Source: Euryarchaeota archaeon UBA24 (GTDB taxonomy: Archaea; Halobacteriota; Halobacteria; Halobacteriales; Hikarchaeaceae). Taken from it: a DNA stretch of 54,384 nt. How positions within the stretch are numbered: the first letter of the stretch is position 1; every line of letters begins with the position of its first letter. The notes beneath the pieces were generated by a model. It was not told where the DNA came from and did no database searches. It saw only the letters and a program-made list of their open reading frames with translations. Positions 8,170-17,719 of this stretch are shown here, one piece after another. The stretch lies in assembly GCA_002503845.1 (NCBI GenBank), contig DASO01000014.1:1-54384 (forward strand), written 5' to 3'. A program made the translations under genes and the position numbers.

Positions 8170-8850
8170 TTTTTGAGAAGGGAGGTATATTGAAATGAGC
8201 AAAAAGGCAACAGAGATACAGGTTAATAATACGGCACCTGTCGCAGCCAGGAGATGTGCAGAGCCAGTGTGATCTATGACCCCTCCAACCATCTCAGATG
8301 GAAGCCAAGTGTGGTGGGGAGAACCAAGTAAAGGGATGAAATAATCAACCATATCGTTGAAAGCATGCCAGGAAAAACCCACCAGTATGGGTATGAATGA
8401 AAATGTGGTGTATCTGAAAATTAAGAATGCTTGCAAAGCCATGGCAAGATGGCTCCAAAAAAGAAAATGGTACATTAGAGGGTGGAGATATGAGAAATCA
8501 GAATAAAATATGAGTAAAACATAGGGCGTCCATAGACCAAGTTTGATGCACCCTATAAAGGCTATAGATGAAACCCAAATTGAATTTTTACCCAATTTCC
8601 AAAGTCCCAAGCTGAGAGCGAAAAAAAGAGTTGCAATGGGACTATCGGGGACGAATGGCCACATCAAAAGAGGTTCGGTTGAAAGTTGAGGGAGATAATA
8701 CCAGAAGCCAAATGCAGTTCCAAGTAAATTTATGAATATAATGGGCCAAGCGAGCTGAAGTGCTATTCGTTCGAGGGGCGCAGGGATTGGAGACCAAATG
8801 TTAGGATTAAGGAAGGGGGAGTGATTCATGGAGTGTAATTTCTGTTGCAT
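8164..8850 (-). CDS. DUF1405 family membrane protein
   Basis: The 228-aa protein has about six transmembrane helices. It carries the DUF1405 hallmark of a Trp-Pro-Phe-x-Pro-Asp-Ser-Pro segment after the first helix (residues near 64-71) and conserved His/Asp residues in late helices (FSWHAFNDMVDY). DUF1405 is found in haloarchaea and Bacilli; its function is unknown. It overlaps the DUF92 gene tail to tail. An alternative ATG at 8829 would shorten it by seven residues. Confidence 0.85.
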   Translation of the reverse strand: MQQKLHSMNHSPFLNPNIWSPIPAPLERIALQLAWPIIFINLLGTAFGFWYYLPQLSTEPLLMWPFVPDSPIATLFFALSLGLWKLGKNSIWVSSIAFIGCIKLGLWTPYVLLIFYSDFSYLHPLMYHFLFWSHLAMALQAFLIFRYTTFSFIPILVGFSWHAFNDMVDYFIPLLGSPHHTWLPSEMVGGVIDHTGSAHLLAATGAVLLTCISVAFLLISIYLPSQKL

Positions 8851-8958
8851 TGAGGTTCTTTCAACGAGGATTATGGAGGAGTGAGAGTACTAAATATATT
8901 TGGGTTATAGAATTGCCGATATCAGTGGATATAATTGTATTGCCGTCAAATGTGGTTC

Positions 8959-9867
8959 ATGGGAGTACCTATTGAGTTTGAGAAGTTAAGAAAGGGAACG
9001 GAACTTGTAAAACGTGGTTTTGCTAGTATGCAGAAAGGGGGAGTTATAATGGATGTCGTGAAGCCGGAGCAGGCTAGGATAGCAGAAGATGCGGGTGCGG
9101 TTGCGGTTATGGCATTGGAAGCGGTGCCATCAGATATTCGAAAAGAAGGAGGTGTTGCACGAATGGCAGATCCAGAGATAGTTAAAGCGATAATAGAAGA
9201 GGTTTCAATACCAGTGATGGGAAAGGCGAGAATAGGTCACACTACAGAGGCTCAAATTTTGGAGTCAATTGGGGTCGACATGATTGACGAGTCAGAGGTG
9301 CTTACTCCTGCAGATAGTGAATACCATATTGATAAACGGGGTTTTACCACACCATTTGTGTGTGGCGCTAGAGATCTTGGTGAAGCATTACGCCGGATAA
9401 ATGAAGGTGCTGCGATGATAAGAACAAAGGGCGAAGCGGGGACAGGGGATGTTAATCAAGCCGTGAAACATCAACGTGCCATTACAAGTAAAATTGGTAA
9501 ATTGGGGAATGCGTCGTACGAAGAATGTGAAGCATATGCTCGTAAAATAGGAGCACCGACAGAATTGGTTGAAGAAACAGCAAAAATGGGCCGATTGCCA
9601 GTGGTAAATTTTGCAGCAGGAGGCATTGCCACCCCTGCGGATGCTGCGTTGATGATGCATCATGGTTGTGATGGAATATTTGTAGGTTCAGGTATATTTG
9701 GAGCAGAGGATCCAGTGAAAATGGCGAATGCTATTGTCGAAGCTGTGAATAACTGGGACAATAAAGAAAAATTGGCACAAATCTCAACGGGGATCGGGAA
9801 AGGTATGAAAGGAGAGGCAAATATAGACATGCCAGAAGATAAAAAATTGCAGGGCAGAGGTATTTGA
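8959..9867 (+). CDS. pdxS: Pyridoxal 5'-phosphate synthase lyase subunit PdxS
   Basis: PdxS builds pyridoxal phosphate from ribose 5-phosphate, glyceraldehyde 3-phosphate and ammonia delivered by the glutaminase PdxT. The family signatures are all visible: [22 protein letters not shown], the lysine in VMGKARIGH, and [17 protein letters not shown]. The TIM-barrel length is normal. The start is uncertain: TTG at 8935, ATG at 8950 and ATG at 8959 are in frame. I chose 8959 because homologues begin close to this point; TATA-like runs at 8889-8902 and 8904-8914 would allow either. PdxT is not in this window. It is convergent with homoserine kinase. Confidence 0.93.
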   Translation: MGVPIEFEKLRKGTELVKRGFASMQKGGVIMDVVKPEQARIAEDAGAVAVMALEAVPSDIRKEGGVARMADPEIVKAIIEEVSIPVMGKARIGHTTEAQILESIGVDMIDESEVLTPADSEYHIDKRGFTTPFVCGARDLGEALRRINEGAAMIRTKGEAGTGDVNQAVKHQRAITSKIGKLGNASYEECEAYARKIGAPTELVEETAKMGRLPVVNFAAGGIATPADAALMMHHGCDGIFVGSGIFGAEDPVKMANAIVEAVNNWDNKEKLAQISTGIGKGMKGEANIDMPEDKKLQGRGI

Positions 9868-9878
9868 GTAACTCCTTT

Positions 9879-10760
9879 TTAATCTAAGTATAATTCGACT
9901 CCGCTGCCAATTCTAGTTTGATAGGCAATGGATTGAATGCCCTGAGAGAAAAATGCATCCACCATGGCTGAAGCCACAAGACGGCTTTTTCCTTTGTTTG
10001 GGATTGCAAGAATAGTGGGACCAGATCCACCAACTGTCACTCCGGCTGCCCCAGATTCCATGGCTGCAGCTTGGACTGATTCATATCCCTTTATAAGCTG
10101 AGTCCTAGCAGGGGTTACGATAGAATCTGCTAATCCATGGCCCACTAGTTCGGGGTTGTTTGTTAACATTCCCGCAGTTAACGTTGCGGCACTTCCAACA
10201 GTATGGACATGAGAATGTAGATCGAGTGATTTGGGCAAAACTTCTCGAGCATTTCGGGTAGATATGGTAATTTCGGGTAGACACACGACAACTTCGAGGT
10301 GAGCATCTATGTTAGTAATTCGATCTTGGCTAACAATTGTAAACCCACCAAAGATTGCAGGGGCAACATTATCTGCGTGTGCCTCTCCGGATGCAGCTTC
10401 TTCTCCTTTGGCGGCTATCCAAACAAGCTCTTCTTTTGAAAGTCCCTTATTATATAAAGCGTTTAGAGCAACTGCCGTTCCGGCTGCACTGGCTGCAGAA
10501 GATCCAAGTCCAGAAGCCGGTCGAATTCCTTTATCAATTGTAATCGCCGCAGGAGCATCTAGGGCTTCTGCCACTACCCCTGCAGTATTCTTTTTTGGAT
10601 TAACGGGGATGTATTGACTTCCAGCGCCAGTAACAGTTATGGTGGTTTCTTCTGCAGGTTCAACATGAATTACATCGGCAGGGTGACTAAGTGAGATGCC
10701 AAAAACGTCGAAACCACTACCAAGGTTTGCTACAGTAGCAGGGGCCCGGACGATAACCAT
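9879..10760 (-). CDS. thrB: Homoserine kinase (GHMP family)
   Basis: ThrB phosphorylates homoserine with ATP, the penultimate step to threonine. The 293-aa protein has the GHMP N-terminal segment RAPATVANLGSGFDVFG, the ATP-binding motif PASGLGSSAA at residues 81-90, and the C-terminal glycine motif GVTVGGSGPT. Length and motifs are normal. The gene stands alone: it converges on pdxS (11 bases apart) and is divergent from an FAD oxidoreductase. Confidence 0.93.
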   Translation of the reverse strand: MVIVRAPATVANLGSGFDVFGISLSHPADVIHVEPAEETTITVTGAGSQYIPVNPKKNTAGVVAEALDAPAAITIDKGIRPASGLGSSAASAAGTAVALNALYNKGLSKEELVWIAAKGEEAASGEAHADNVAPAIFGGFTIVSQDRITNIDAHLEVVVCLPEITISTRNAREVLPKSLDLHSHVHTVGSAATLTAGMLTNNPELVGHGLADSIVTPARTQLIKGYESVQAAAMESGAAGVTVGGSGPTILAIPNKGKSRLVASAMVDAFFSQGIQSIAYQTRIGSGVELYLD

Positions 10761-10850
10761 AGAAACTATTTTTCCTAGGGGGATGAAAACCTACCGCTGT
10801 ATCAATATGATTCAAAAAAGTTCTTTCCGGTGTAGAACCAAGTAGGAATA

Positions 10851-12176
10851 ATGATTGGAATCATAGGAGGTGGTCTGGCTGGTCTTTCCGCTGCTTATTA
10901 CCTACAGCAAAAAGGATACCAAGTGCGAATATTTGAGGGAGAGAAAGAACTAGGGGGATTGGCGGCTTCTTACGATACGGAAGGGGATTCGATTGAGAAA
11001 TTTTATCATCATTTATCAAAATCGGAAGAAACGATAGTTGAGTTGGCGGAGGAATTGGGAATAGGAGATAAAGTTGAGTGGAAAATTGGAAAAAATGCAT
11101 ATTATATTGATGGGGAAATATTTCCGTTGGACACCCCGTGGGAGATATTGAGATATCCACATTTGACTATATATGATAAAATACGTTTGACACTTCTTAC
11201 ACTGGGGATAGATGCGAGAGGGATTTTTCCCAGAATTGGTGCTTATCAGAATTTGGAAGAGTTTGAACACACACCGGTGGAAGATTTTGTTCGAGAACAT
11301 ACAACAAACAATATATTTGATAAGTTTGTCACACCGCTACTAGAGGCAAAATTTGGTGGGCATAAACATCGAGTTAGTGCTGCGTGGTTATTGGGACGAA
11401 TAAAATTTAGGGGTCAAAGGGATTTTCTAAAAGGAGAAGTTTTAGGATATATAAACGGGGGATTTGTCGAACTTATTGACACGCTCATTGGAGAAATTGG
11501 ACAGGAAAACATAATTACAGGAGCATTTGTAGAGGAGATAATTGTTGAAAATGGAAGGGTGGAGTCGATGGTGATTGATACCAAGAATGGGAAGATGAGA
11601 GAAAATGTTGATGCGGTGATTGTGGCCACGATGCCTAGTGTTCTAGAGAATCTTACAGGGTATGAATGTCCAATTCAATTTCAAGGAGCCGTATGTGCAC
11701 TCATGAGTTATTCCGAGAAAATAACTGAAACCTATTGGTTAAATATATCAGATAAATCTCGTTTTGGGGCGATTATTGAGCATACAAACTTTATAGATCC
11801 GAGGAGATATGGGGGAGAGCATTTGACTTACATGGTAAGCTATATTCAAGACTTTGAAGAATCAATATGGAAAATGACAGACAAGGAAATTGAAGAATAT
11901 TGGGTAAAGGGAATTGAAGAGATGATTCCGGATTTCGATAGACAAAAAATTAACTGGTTTAAAGTTTCGAGAAATCCACTAACTGCTCCAATATATGAGA
12001 TGGGGTATGTGGATAAAATTGTCCCATATGATATTTCTGAAGAAGTGGGAGAAGGGATATATTATGCAGGCATGGCTAGTAGATCCCAATATCCAGAGAG
12101 GAGTTTAAATGGAGCAATAGAGGCAGGGTACGCATGCGCATCTCTGATAGTAAAACGGGGGGAAAGTAGTATATAG
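10851..12176 (+). CDS. FAD-dependent oxidoreductase, flavin amine oxidase / protoporphyrinogen-oxidase-like
   Basis: The N-terminus has the dinucleotide-binding GGGLAGLSAAYYL at residues 6-18, an acidic end of strand 2 (IFEGEKELGGLA), and a C-terminal FAD contact segment (GIYYAGMASRSQYPERSLNGAIEAG). This places it in the amine oxidase / protoporphyrinogen oxidase / UDP-galactopyranose-mutase-like group. The substrate cannot be told from sequence; related archaeal proteins sit in glycan or isoprenoid contexts. It is a soluble protein of normal family length (441 aa). Four bases separate it from the next oxidoreductase, so the two are very likely in one operon. Confidence 0.8.
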   Translation: MIGIIGGGLAGLSAAYYLQQKGYQVRIFEGEKELGGLAASYDTEGDSIEKFYHHLSKSEETIVELAEELGIGDKVEWKIGKNAYYIDGEIFPLDTPWEILRYPHLTIYDKIRLTLLTLGIDARGIFPRIGAYQNLEEFEHTPVEDFVREHTTNNIFDKFVTPLLEAKFGGHKHRVSAAWLLGRIKFRGQRDFLKGEVLGYINGGFVELIDTLIGEIGQENIITGAFVEEIIVENGRVESMVIDTKNGKMRENVDAVIVATMPSVLENLTGYECPIQFQGAVCALMSYSEKITETYWLNISDKSRFGAIIEHTNFIDPRRYGGEHLTYMVSYIQDFEESIWKMTDKEIEEYWVKGIEEMIPDFDRQKINWFKVSRNPLTAPIYEMGYVDKIVPYDISEEVGEGIYYAGMASRSQYPERSLNGAIEAGYACASLIVKRGESSI

Positions 12177-12180
12177 AAAA

Positions 12181-13416
12181 ATGGGAAAAGTATATTGTAT
12201 TGTGGGAAATGGAGTGGCTGGTGACGCAGCTGCTAGTGTGATTAAAGAAAGAGATCCCAAATCGGAAGTAATCGTGTTTACAGAAGAAGGAAAAGCATTG
12301 TACAATAGGATATTATTAAAAGAATTTGCAAAGGGTAAATTGAATCAAAATTCAGTTGACATTCGAGATGAAGATTGGTATTTGAATCGGGGGATTGATA
12401 TTAGGTTAAACACTCAAATAATCAGGATTGATTCGGAAAATAAAATTATAGAAGTGAATAAGGGCGACCACCAAAAATATGATCAAGTATTAGTTGCGAC
12501 GGGGGGAACTCCTCGGGAGTTAAACGTCCCGAATAGTGGTGCAGAAGGTATACACCATTTTTGGACCATGAGAGACACGATTGGGATTAGAAATCATGCC
12601 GAAACCGCGAGTTTTGGGGCAATCATAGGAGCAGGGTTATTGGGAATTGATTTGGCTGCCATTTGTGGAGCACATGGGGTTGAAAGTAAATATATTATGA
12701 GAGGAGATGTGTGGTGGAGAAATGCACTTTCAAATGTTGGAGGTGAGATAATTCATAAATCGCTGAGGGACAAGAACGTACTTCCAGTGTTTAATAAGGA
12801 AATCGAATGTTTTGAGGAAAGAAGAGGAAAGGTCCAGGCAGTAGTCACAACGGATGGGGAACGGCATGAGGCAGATTTTGTAGGAGTAGCAGTTGGGTTA
12901 GACTACAATATAGAGTTAATACAGAACACAGGTGTAGAATATAGAAATGGGATAGTTGTGGACGAACATATGTTTACAGGTGTCGAGGGGATATATGCTG
13001 CAGGAGATATTGCAAGATATCACGATGTTATAATAGGAGAAGAGCTACAAAACGGGTCGTGGGGAAGTGCCAAAAAGCAGGGGATGGTTGCGGGAGAAAA
13101 TATGGTCAAGGGAAGGGATTACAAGAAATTTGAGTGGATTCCATCATATTCTATAACGCACTTTAAGTATCCAATTATTTCATTTGGGCACCCTACAGAA
13201 GGGGAAAAATTTCTTGAAAAAAAATACAGTGAAAATGAATGGCGTCGGTTAGCGTTTAAGCATGGAAGGTTGATTGGAGGAGTTTTGATTGGGGATGTAT
13301 CTTCACAAAGTAGATACAAAAAAATAATAACGGAAAGGGTGGAACAGGTTGATCAAGAAATGTCCATATTAGATAAAAAAATTGATTTGGAGAAGATAGT
13401 TGTGAAAAAAGCATAG
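12181..13416 (+). CDS. NAD(P)/FAD-dependent oxidoreductase (rubredoxin-reductase / NirB N-terminal type)
   Basis: The protein has two Rossmann motifs: FAD-binding VGNGVAGDAAA at the N-terminus and NAD(P)-binding GAIIGAGLLGIDLA near residue 143. The FAD-closing motif GIYAAGDIARY follows near residue 263. This is the pyridine nucleotide-disulfide reductase fold without a redox-active CxxxxC pair, as in rubredoxin, ferredoxin and nitrite reductase NADH-binding modules. The electron acceptor is unknown. It follows the first oxidoreductase by 4 bases. Confidence 0.8.
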   Translation: MGKVYCIVGNGVAGDAAASVIKERDPKSEVIVFTEEGKALYNRILLKEFAKGKLNQNSVDIRDEDWYLNRGIDIRLNTQIIRIDSENKIIEVNKGDHQKYDQVLVATGGTPRELNVPNSGAEGIHHFWTMRDTIGIRNHAETASFGAIIGAGLLGIDLAAICGAHGVESKYIMRGDVWWRNALSNVGGEIIHKSLRDKNVLPVFNKEIECFEERRGKVQAVVTTDGERHEADFVGVAVGLDYNIELIQNTGVEYRNGIVVDEHMFTGVEGIYAAGDIARYHDVIIGEELQNGSWGSAKKQGMVAGENMVKGRDYKKFEWIPSYSITHFKYPIISFGHPTEGEKFLEKKYSENEWRRLAFKHGRLIGGVLIGDVSSQSRYKKIITERVEQVDQEMSILDKKIDLEKIVVKKA

Positions 13417-13465
13417 TTGAACTATATCGAAGGTGTTTTCAATTTGAATTGTTCAAAGTGCAAAT

Positions 13466-13882
13466 ATGAGTAATTCTCAAGGTACGATGACCCTTGCATT
13501 CGAACTATCCGCTTTAAAAGAATTAACAGCTCCCAAAGAGGTGTTTGAAAGTGCTCGTGCTTGGAGTAAATATGTAGGAGTCATCACAGATGAACCGACA
13601 TATGTTGTAACTAACTACACACGACAAAAAAGAATCAGGCAAGATTTTTTTTCAGGGCCCAAGGGAAAATTTGAAAGTTTAAAAAGTGTTAAATATCATT
13701 TTGATACAGATCGTCACGTATTGATAGGAACGGGAGAGGAAGATATAGAAATGGCAAACGAGACGGGGTGGGAATACCTACATATTTCAGATGCCGCTGA
13801 AAAGGCAGGATGGGAACTTGGAGAAAATACAAAACACGAAACGATTGAAATTGGAGAAGATAAACGTGAAAATTGGCCTTGA
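13466..13882 (+). CDS. Conserved haloarchaeal-type small protein (possibly DUF7124)
   Basis: A 138-aa soluble protein beginning MTLAFELSAL after a short Ser/Gln lead. It has a strongly conserved-looking core (YVVTNYTRQKRIRQDFFSGPKG) and an alternating alpha/beta pattern. I recognise close relatives throughout haloarchaea (DUF7124 in my memory; the number is uncertain). No catalytic signature is evident; the Asp-containing segments would be compatible with a small HAD-like or Rossmann fold, which is speculative. It precedes the next small conserved gene by 12 bases and both lie just upstream of carB. Confidence 0.75.
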   Translation: MSNSQGTMTLAFELSALKELTAPKEVFESARAWSKYVGVITDEPTYVVTNYTRQKRIRQDFFSGPKGKFESLKSVKYHFDTDRHVLIGTGEEDIEMANETGWEYLHISDAAEKAGWELGENTKHETIEIGEDKRENWP

Positions 13883-13894
13883 AGAGACATACAT

Positions 13895-14410
13895 ATGAGT
13901 GTTATCTTGCTCCCATGTGGCGTTTCAGTTGAGTCGCATAGGATTGATTTGGGAATGAGAGAATTAAAATGTGAATGTGGAGAGATGCATGCCGTGGTAA
14001 CAAATGTCAATCCACTAACTCGGTTTTTGCCTGAATTTTTAGTGAATTCGCTTGAAGAAATAATAGAAGTTGCAGATTCAGAAAAGTGGGGAGAATTTGG
14101 AATGGTTCATTTGATGGGGCTGGTGATGGAAGATTTCGCGGAAGAAGTAGTTTTTTTTGATGCTAGTGAAGATGGGTATCTTGGCTATTCTGGACTCTGG
14201 ATTTCAACTTTTAATGCCTGGAGACTGCATGAAATAGTAGTAGAATTGGTGATAGAAATAATGGAACATGCTATGAGTCATTCGGGTGATCAAAATGCTA
14301 TGATCAATTTCGAAAAACAAATGTCACTTTTTGATATTACAGAGTTTGTAAGAGAATATCGCGCAGAGAGAGATTTGGATCCAGAAGATTACGCGGGGGA
14401 GTACATTTAG
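13895..14410 (+). CDS. Conserved haloarchaeal-type protein (possibly DUF5815)
   Basis: A 171-aa acidic soluble protein. The N-terminal region has LPCGVSVESHRIDLGMRE followed by C-E-C and HAVVT, so a cysteine pair with a nearby His could bind metal. The middle has a well-defined helix with HxxG residues (MVHLMGLVMEDF) and the end is helical (EYRAERDLDPEDY). It corresponds to a family I know only from haloarchaea (DUF5815 as I recall). Function unknown. It lies 12 bases after the previous small gene and 39 bases before carB. Confidence 0.75.
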   Translation: MSVILLPCGVSVESHRIDLGMRELKCECGEMHAVVTNVNPLTRFLPEFLVNSLEEIIEVADSEKWGEFGMVHLMGLVMEDFAEEVVFFDASEDGYLGYSGLWISTFNAWRLHEIVVELVIEIMEHAMSHSGDQNAMINFEKQMSLFDITEFVREYRAERDLDPEDYAGEYI

Positions 14411-14411
14411 A

Positions 14412-14420
14412 GAATATAAA
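14412..14420 (+). promoter_or_regulatory. Probable TATA box of carB
   Basis: GAATATAAA lies 30-38 bases before the carB ATG at 14450, giving a predicted leader of roughly 10 bases. Confidence 0.5.
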
Positions 14421-14449
14421 GGTCTCCTCTCAATATCGTCGACCTTATT

Positions 14450-17400
14450 ATGGAGTATGGACCAAATCGGACAGGGAAGATGAAAAAAGGAAAAACTGTT
14501 CTCTTGATAGGTAGTGGCCCTATTCAAATAGGACAAGCGGCAGAATTTGATTATTCGGGTGCCCAGGCTTGTCGTGCTTTGGCAGAGGAAGGAATAAGAG
14601 TTGTCTTGGTGAACTCGAATCCGGCAACAATTATGACAGACCCAGAGATGGCGGATAAAGTCTATATTGAACCTATTACCGCAGAGATCATTGAGGAAAT
14701 TATTAAGAAAGAATGTCCTGACGGGGTAATTGCTGGGTTGGGAGGACAGACTGGGTTGAATGTAACAGCCGAATTGGCAGAAAAGGGAGTATTAGAGAAA
14801 TACGGGGTTGAGATTATGGGAACTCCACTAGATACCATCTATGCAACAGAAGATAGGGATTTGTTTGGTGCACGAATGGAAAAAATAGGACAGCCAGTTC
14901 CAAAATCAGAGAAAATCAGATCTTTAGAAGAAGTGGAAAGTGCAGTAGAAGGAGTGGGAGGGCTTCCAGTTATTTTGAGAACTGCATATACACTAGGAGG
15001 GAGTGGTTCAGGAGTTATCGAAGATATGGATACTCTCATCGAATGGGTACACAGAGGTTTGCAATTGTCACGAAATTCGGAGGTTCAGATTACAGAATCT
15101 TTGGTTGGTTGGATTGAAATGGAATATGAAGTCATGCGTGATGCATCTGATTCGTGCATTATTATTTGTAACATGGAAAACATTGATCCGATGGGGATAC
15201 ATACAGGAGAATCTATCGTAGTAACTCCATCTCAGGTCATACCAGATGTAGCACATCAGGCGATGCGAAACTCTGCTTTGAAGATTATTAGGGAGTTGGG
15301 AGTACAAGGTGGTTGTAATATTCAATTTGCGTGGAGGGATAATGGAACCGAAGAAGGACAATATCGTATTGTAGAAGTCAATCCAAGGGTGTCAAGATCG
15401 TCTGCATTGGCCTCCAAGGCTACGGGGTATCCGATAGCAAGAGTTACTGCAAAAGTGGCATTGGGAAAATGCCTACATGAAATTAAAAATGAAATTACCG
15501 GGGAAACTAGTGCCGCTTTCGAACCAGCTATAGATTATATTGTTACTAAAATACCTCGATGGCCCAAGAATAAATTCCCAGAAGTGGAGTTTGAGCTCAC
15601 CACTGCGATGAAGTCAACAGGGGAAACCATGGCAATTGGGAGAACGTTTGAGGAATCGTTGATGAAAGCCATGAGATCAAGCGAGTACAAGCCTGCCGTG
15701 GATTGGGACACTGTCGAAGATGAAGAACTCATAAAAGAGTATTTGGAAAAGGCAACTCCCGATCGTTTGTATGCTATGCTTGAAGCACTCTATAGAGGAT
15801 ATTCCATAGACAAGGTCTCAGAGGTAACAGGGATACATAAGTGGTATGTAGAGAGATATGCCCGGATTAGTAGCTCTGCAAAATTAGAAATGGAAAATTC
15901 GATTGTAGAGACAGCAACAATGGGATTTACAAATCATGAAATTCAAGCCATAGCAACCGGAGAGTATTCAGATGTTCAGAGTTCGTGGTTGCCGGTAGAA
16001 TCGGAATGGAATAAAGTGCAGGGGAAAAAATGGGACATTGATTCGATAGAAAAGGTTGTCCCAGGCAGAACATATAAACAAGTTGACACATGTGCAGGGG
16101 AGTTCAAAGCAACTACACCTTATTATTATTCTTCTAGAAAACCAGAATGGTTTAGTGGACCATACGAAGGGGATGCTGCTGCAGGAGAGCTTCGAGTGAA
16201 TCAAGAGGCAGAGAGCATAGTGGTGGTGGGAGGCGGCCCAATTCGAATTGGACAGGGTGTAGAGTTTGATTATTGTGCCGTTCATGCAATTCAATCGTTA
16301 CGAGAGGAGGGAATAGAAACTCATGTGGTCAACAACAATCCAGAGACTGTTTCCACAGATTATGATACATCAGATGGATTATTTTTTGAGCCAATCACTG
16401 CGGAAGAAGTTGCAGATGTGATTGAAGCCACAGGGTCTAGAGGGGTAATGCTTCAATTTGGAGGACAAACCTCGGTGAATATTGCAAGACCGCTTCAGAG
16501 AGAAATTGAGCGGAGAGAAATAGATTGCAAGATAATGGGAACTTCGGTGGATTCTATAGATTTGGCAGAAGATAGAGACAGGTTTAACAACCTAATGGGA
16601 AGTTTGGAGATACTTCAACCAGTGGGTGGAAAGGCGACTGATGAAGAGGGTGCCCTGTCACTTGCCAACACGATTGGATATCCAGTATTAATGCGCCCCT
16701 CATATGTATTGGGAGGGAGGGCCATGCAAATAGTAGAAAATGACACAGAATTAAAAAAATATCTAAAAGAAGCGGTTAGAGTAAGTCCGGATAACGCTGT
16801 GTTAATTGATCAATTTCTCTCAAATGCTATTGAATTAGATGTTGACGCTGTGTCAGATGGAACAGAGATACTTATTGGAGGTATAATGGAGCACGTTGAA
16901 TCGGCAGGAGTTCATTCAGGTGACTCTGCTTGCATGATACCACCAGTAAATCTAGACAAAGGAACCCTTAGGAGAGTGAGAGAAATAACGGAGAAAATTG
17001 CCCAAGCATTGAAGATAGTAGGACTATTGAATATACAACTTGCCATAAAAAATGAGGAGATATATGTGCTAGAAGCCAATCCGCGTGCATCGAGAACTGT
17101 TCCATTTGTATCAAAGGCAACTGGAGTTCCTATTGCGAAGGTTGCTGCCAAAGTTATGTCAGGTAAAACCTTGAAAGAAGTGGGAGTAAAAGAACAAATT
17201 CCAGTGCAAGTAAGTGTGAAAGAAGTTGTTTTACCGTTTAGTCGTTTGCCGGGGGTAGACCCATGTCTTGGACCTGAAATGAAATCTACAGGAGAGATAA
17301 TGAGTACATCAGATTCATTTGGGAAATCATATGCAAAAGCACAAGTGGCGATAGGGAAACCGATCCCTATATCGGGTAATGCAATAGTAGATCTAGATAG

Positions 17401-17710
17401 TGCGGAATTTCCAGATCCAGAAAGTGATCGGGGGAAAAAACTAATTGAAAGTTTAGAGGAATTCTTCCAAATAAGGTATTTTGAGGATGAGAAGAGCATG
17501 AGAGATGCTATTGCTAACGAAGAAATTGATATAATAATTTCAAGAGATCGTCGAATATTAGAGATTGCGGTGGAGGAAGTGATTACGTATTTTTCAACGT
17601 GCTCTAGTGCAGAAGCTGCGATAGAGGCAATTAAATCAGAGGGAGAAAGTAATTGTGTAGAGGCAGTGGGGGACAGGAAGAAAGTGCAGGGTCAGTGGGG
17701 ACTTGATTAA
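14450..17710 (+). CDS. carB: Carbamoyl-phosphate synthase large subunit
   Basis: CarB makes carbamoyl phosphate from bicarbonate, ATP and ammonia for pyrimidine and arginine synthesis. The 1086-aa protein shows the duplicated architecture: N-terminal half with LIGSGPIQIGQAAEFDYSG and an ATP-grasp domain, then a second copy beginning VVGGGPIRIGQGVEFDYC near residue 590 with its own ATP-grasp domain (SYVLGGRAM). An MGS-like allosteric domain ends the protein. Homologues start close to the ATG at 14480 (MKKGKTVLLIG), so the ATG at 14450 may be ten residues too early; the TATA position allows both. The small subunit is encoded at 18503-19534 on the opposite strand. Confidence 0.96.
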   Translation: MEYGPNRTGKMKKGKTVLLIGSGPIQIGQAAEFDYSGAQACRALAEEGIRVVLVNSNPATIMTDPEMADKVYIEPITAEIIEEIIKKECPDGVIAGLGGQTGLNVTAELAEKGVLEKYGVEIMGTPLDTIYATEDRDLFGARMEKIGQPVPKSEKIRSLEEVESAVEGVGGLPVILRTAYTLGGSGSGVIEDMDTLIEWVHRGLQLSRNSEVQITESLVGWIEMEYEVMRDASDSCIIICNMENIDPMGIHTGESIVVTPSQVIPDVAHQAMRNSALKIIRELGVQGGCNIQFAWRDNGTEEGQYRIVEVNPRVSRSSALASKATGYPIARVTAKVALGKCLHEIKNEITGETSAAFEPAIDYIVTKIPRWPKNKFPEVEFELTTAMKSTGETMAIGRTFEESLMKAMRSSEYKPAVDWDTVEDEELIKEYLEKATPDRLYAMLEALYRGYSIDKVSEVTGIHKWYVERYARISSSAKLEMENSIVETATMGFTNHEIQAIATGEYSDVQSSWLPVESEWNKVQGKKWDIDSIEKVVPGRTYKQVDTCAGEFKATTPYYYSSRKPEWFSGPYEGDAAAGELRVNQEAESIVVVGGGPIRIGQGVEFDYCAVHAIQSLREEGIETHVVNNNPETVSTDYDTSDGLFFEPITAEEVADVIEATGSRGVMLQFGGQTSVNIARPLQREIERREIDCKIMGTSVDSIDLAEDRDRFNNLMGSLEILQPVGGKATDEEGALSLANTIGYPVLMRPSYVLGGRAMQIVENDTELKKYLKEAVRVSPDNAVLIDQFLSNAIELDVDAVSDGTEILIGGIMEHVESAGVHSGDSACMIPPVNLDKGTLRRVREITEKIAQALKIVGLLNIQLAIKNEEIYVLEANPRASRTVPFVSKATGVPIAKVAAKVMSGKTLKEVGVKEQIPVQVSVKEVVLPFSRLPGVDPCLGPEMKSTGEIMSTSDSFGKSYAKAQVAIGKPIPISGNAIVDLDSAEFPDPESDRGKKLIESLEEFFQIRYFEDEKSMRDAIANEEIDIIISRDRRILEIAVEEVITYFSTCSSAEAAIEAIKSEGESNCVEAVGDRKKVQGQWGLD

Positions 17711-17719
17711 AAACAAAAT

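Noticed and set aside
7632..8210. 192-aa minus-strand frame with many Pro/Ile/Ala
   Set aside because: It is a shadow of the hydrophobic DUF92 gene; its composition follows the complement of hydrophobic codons.
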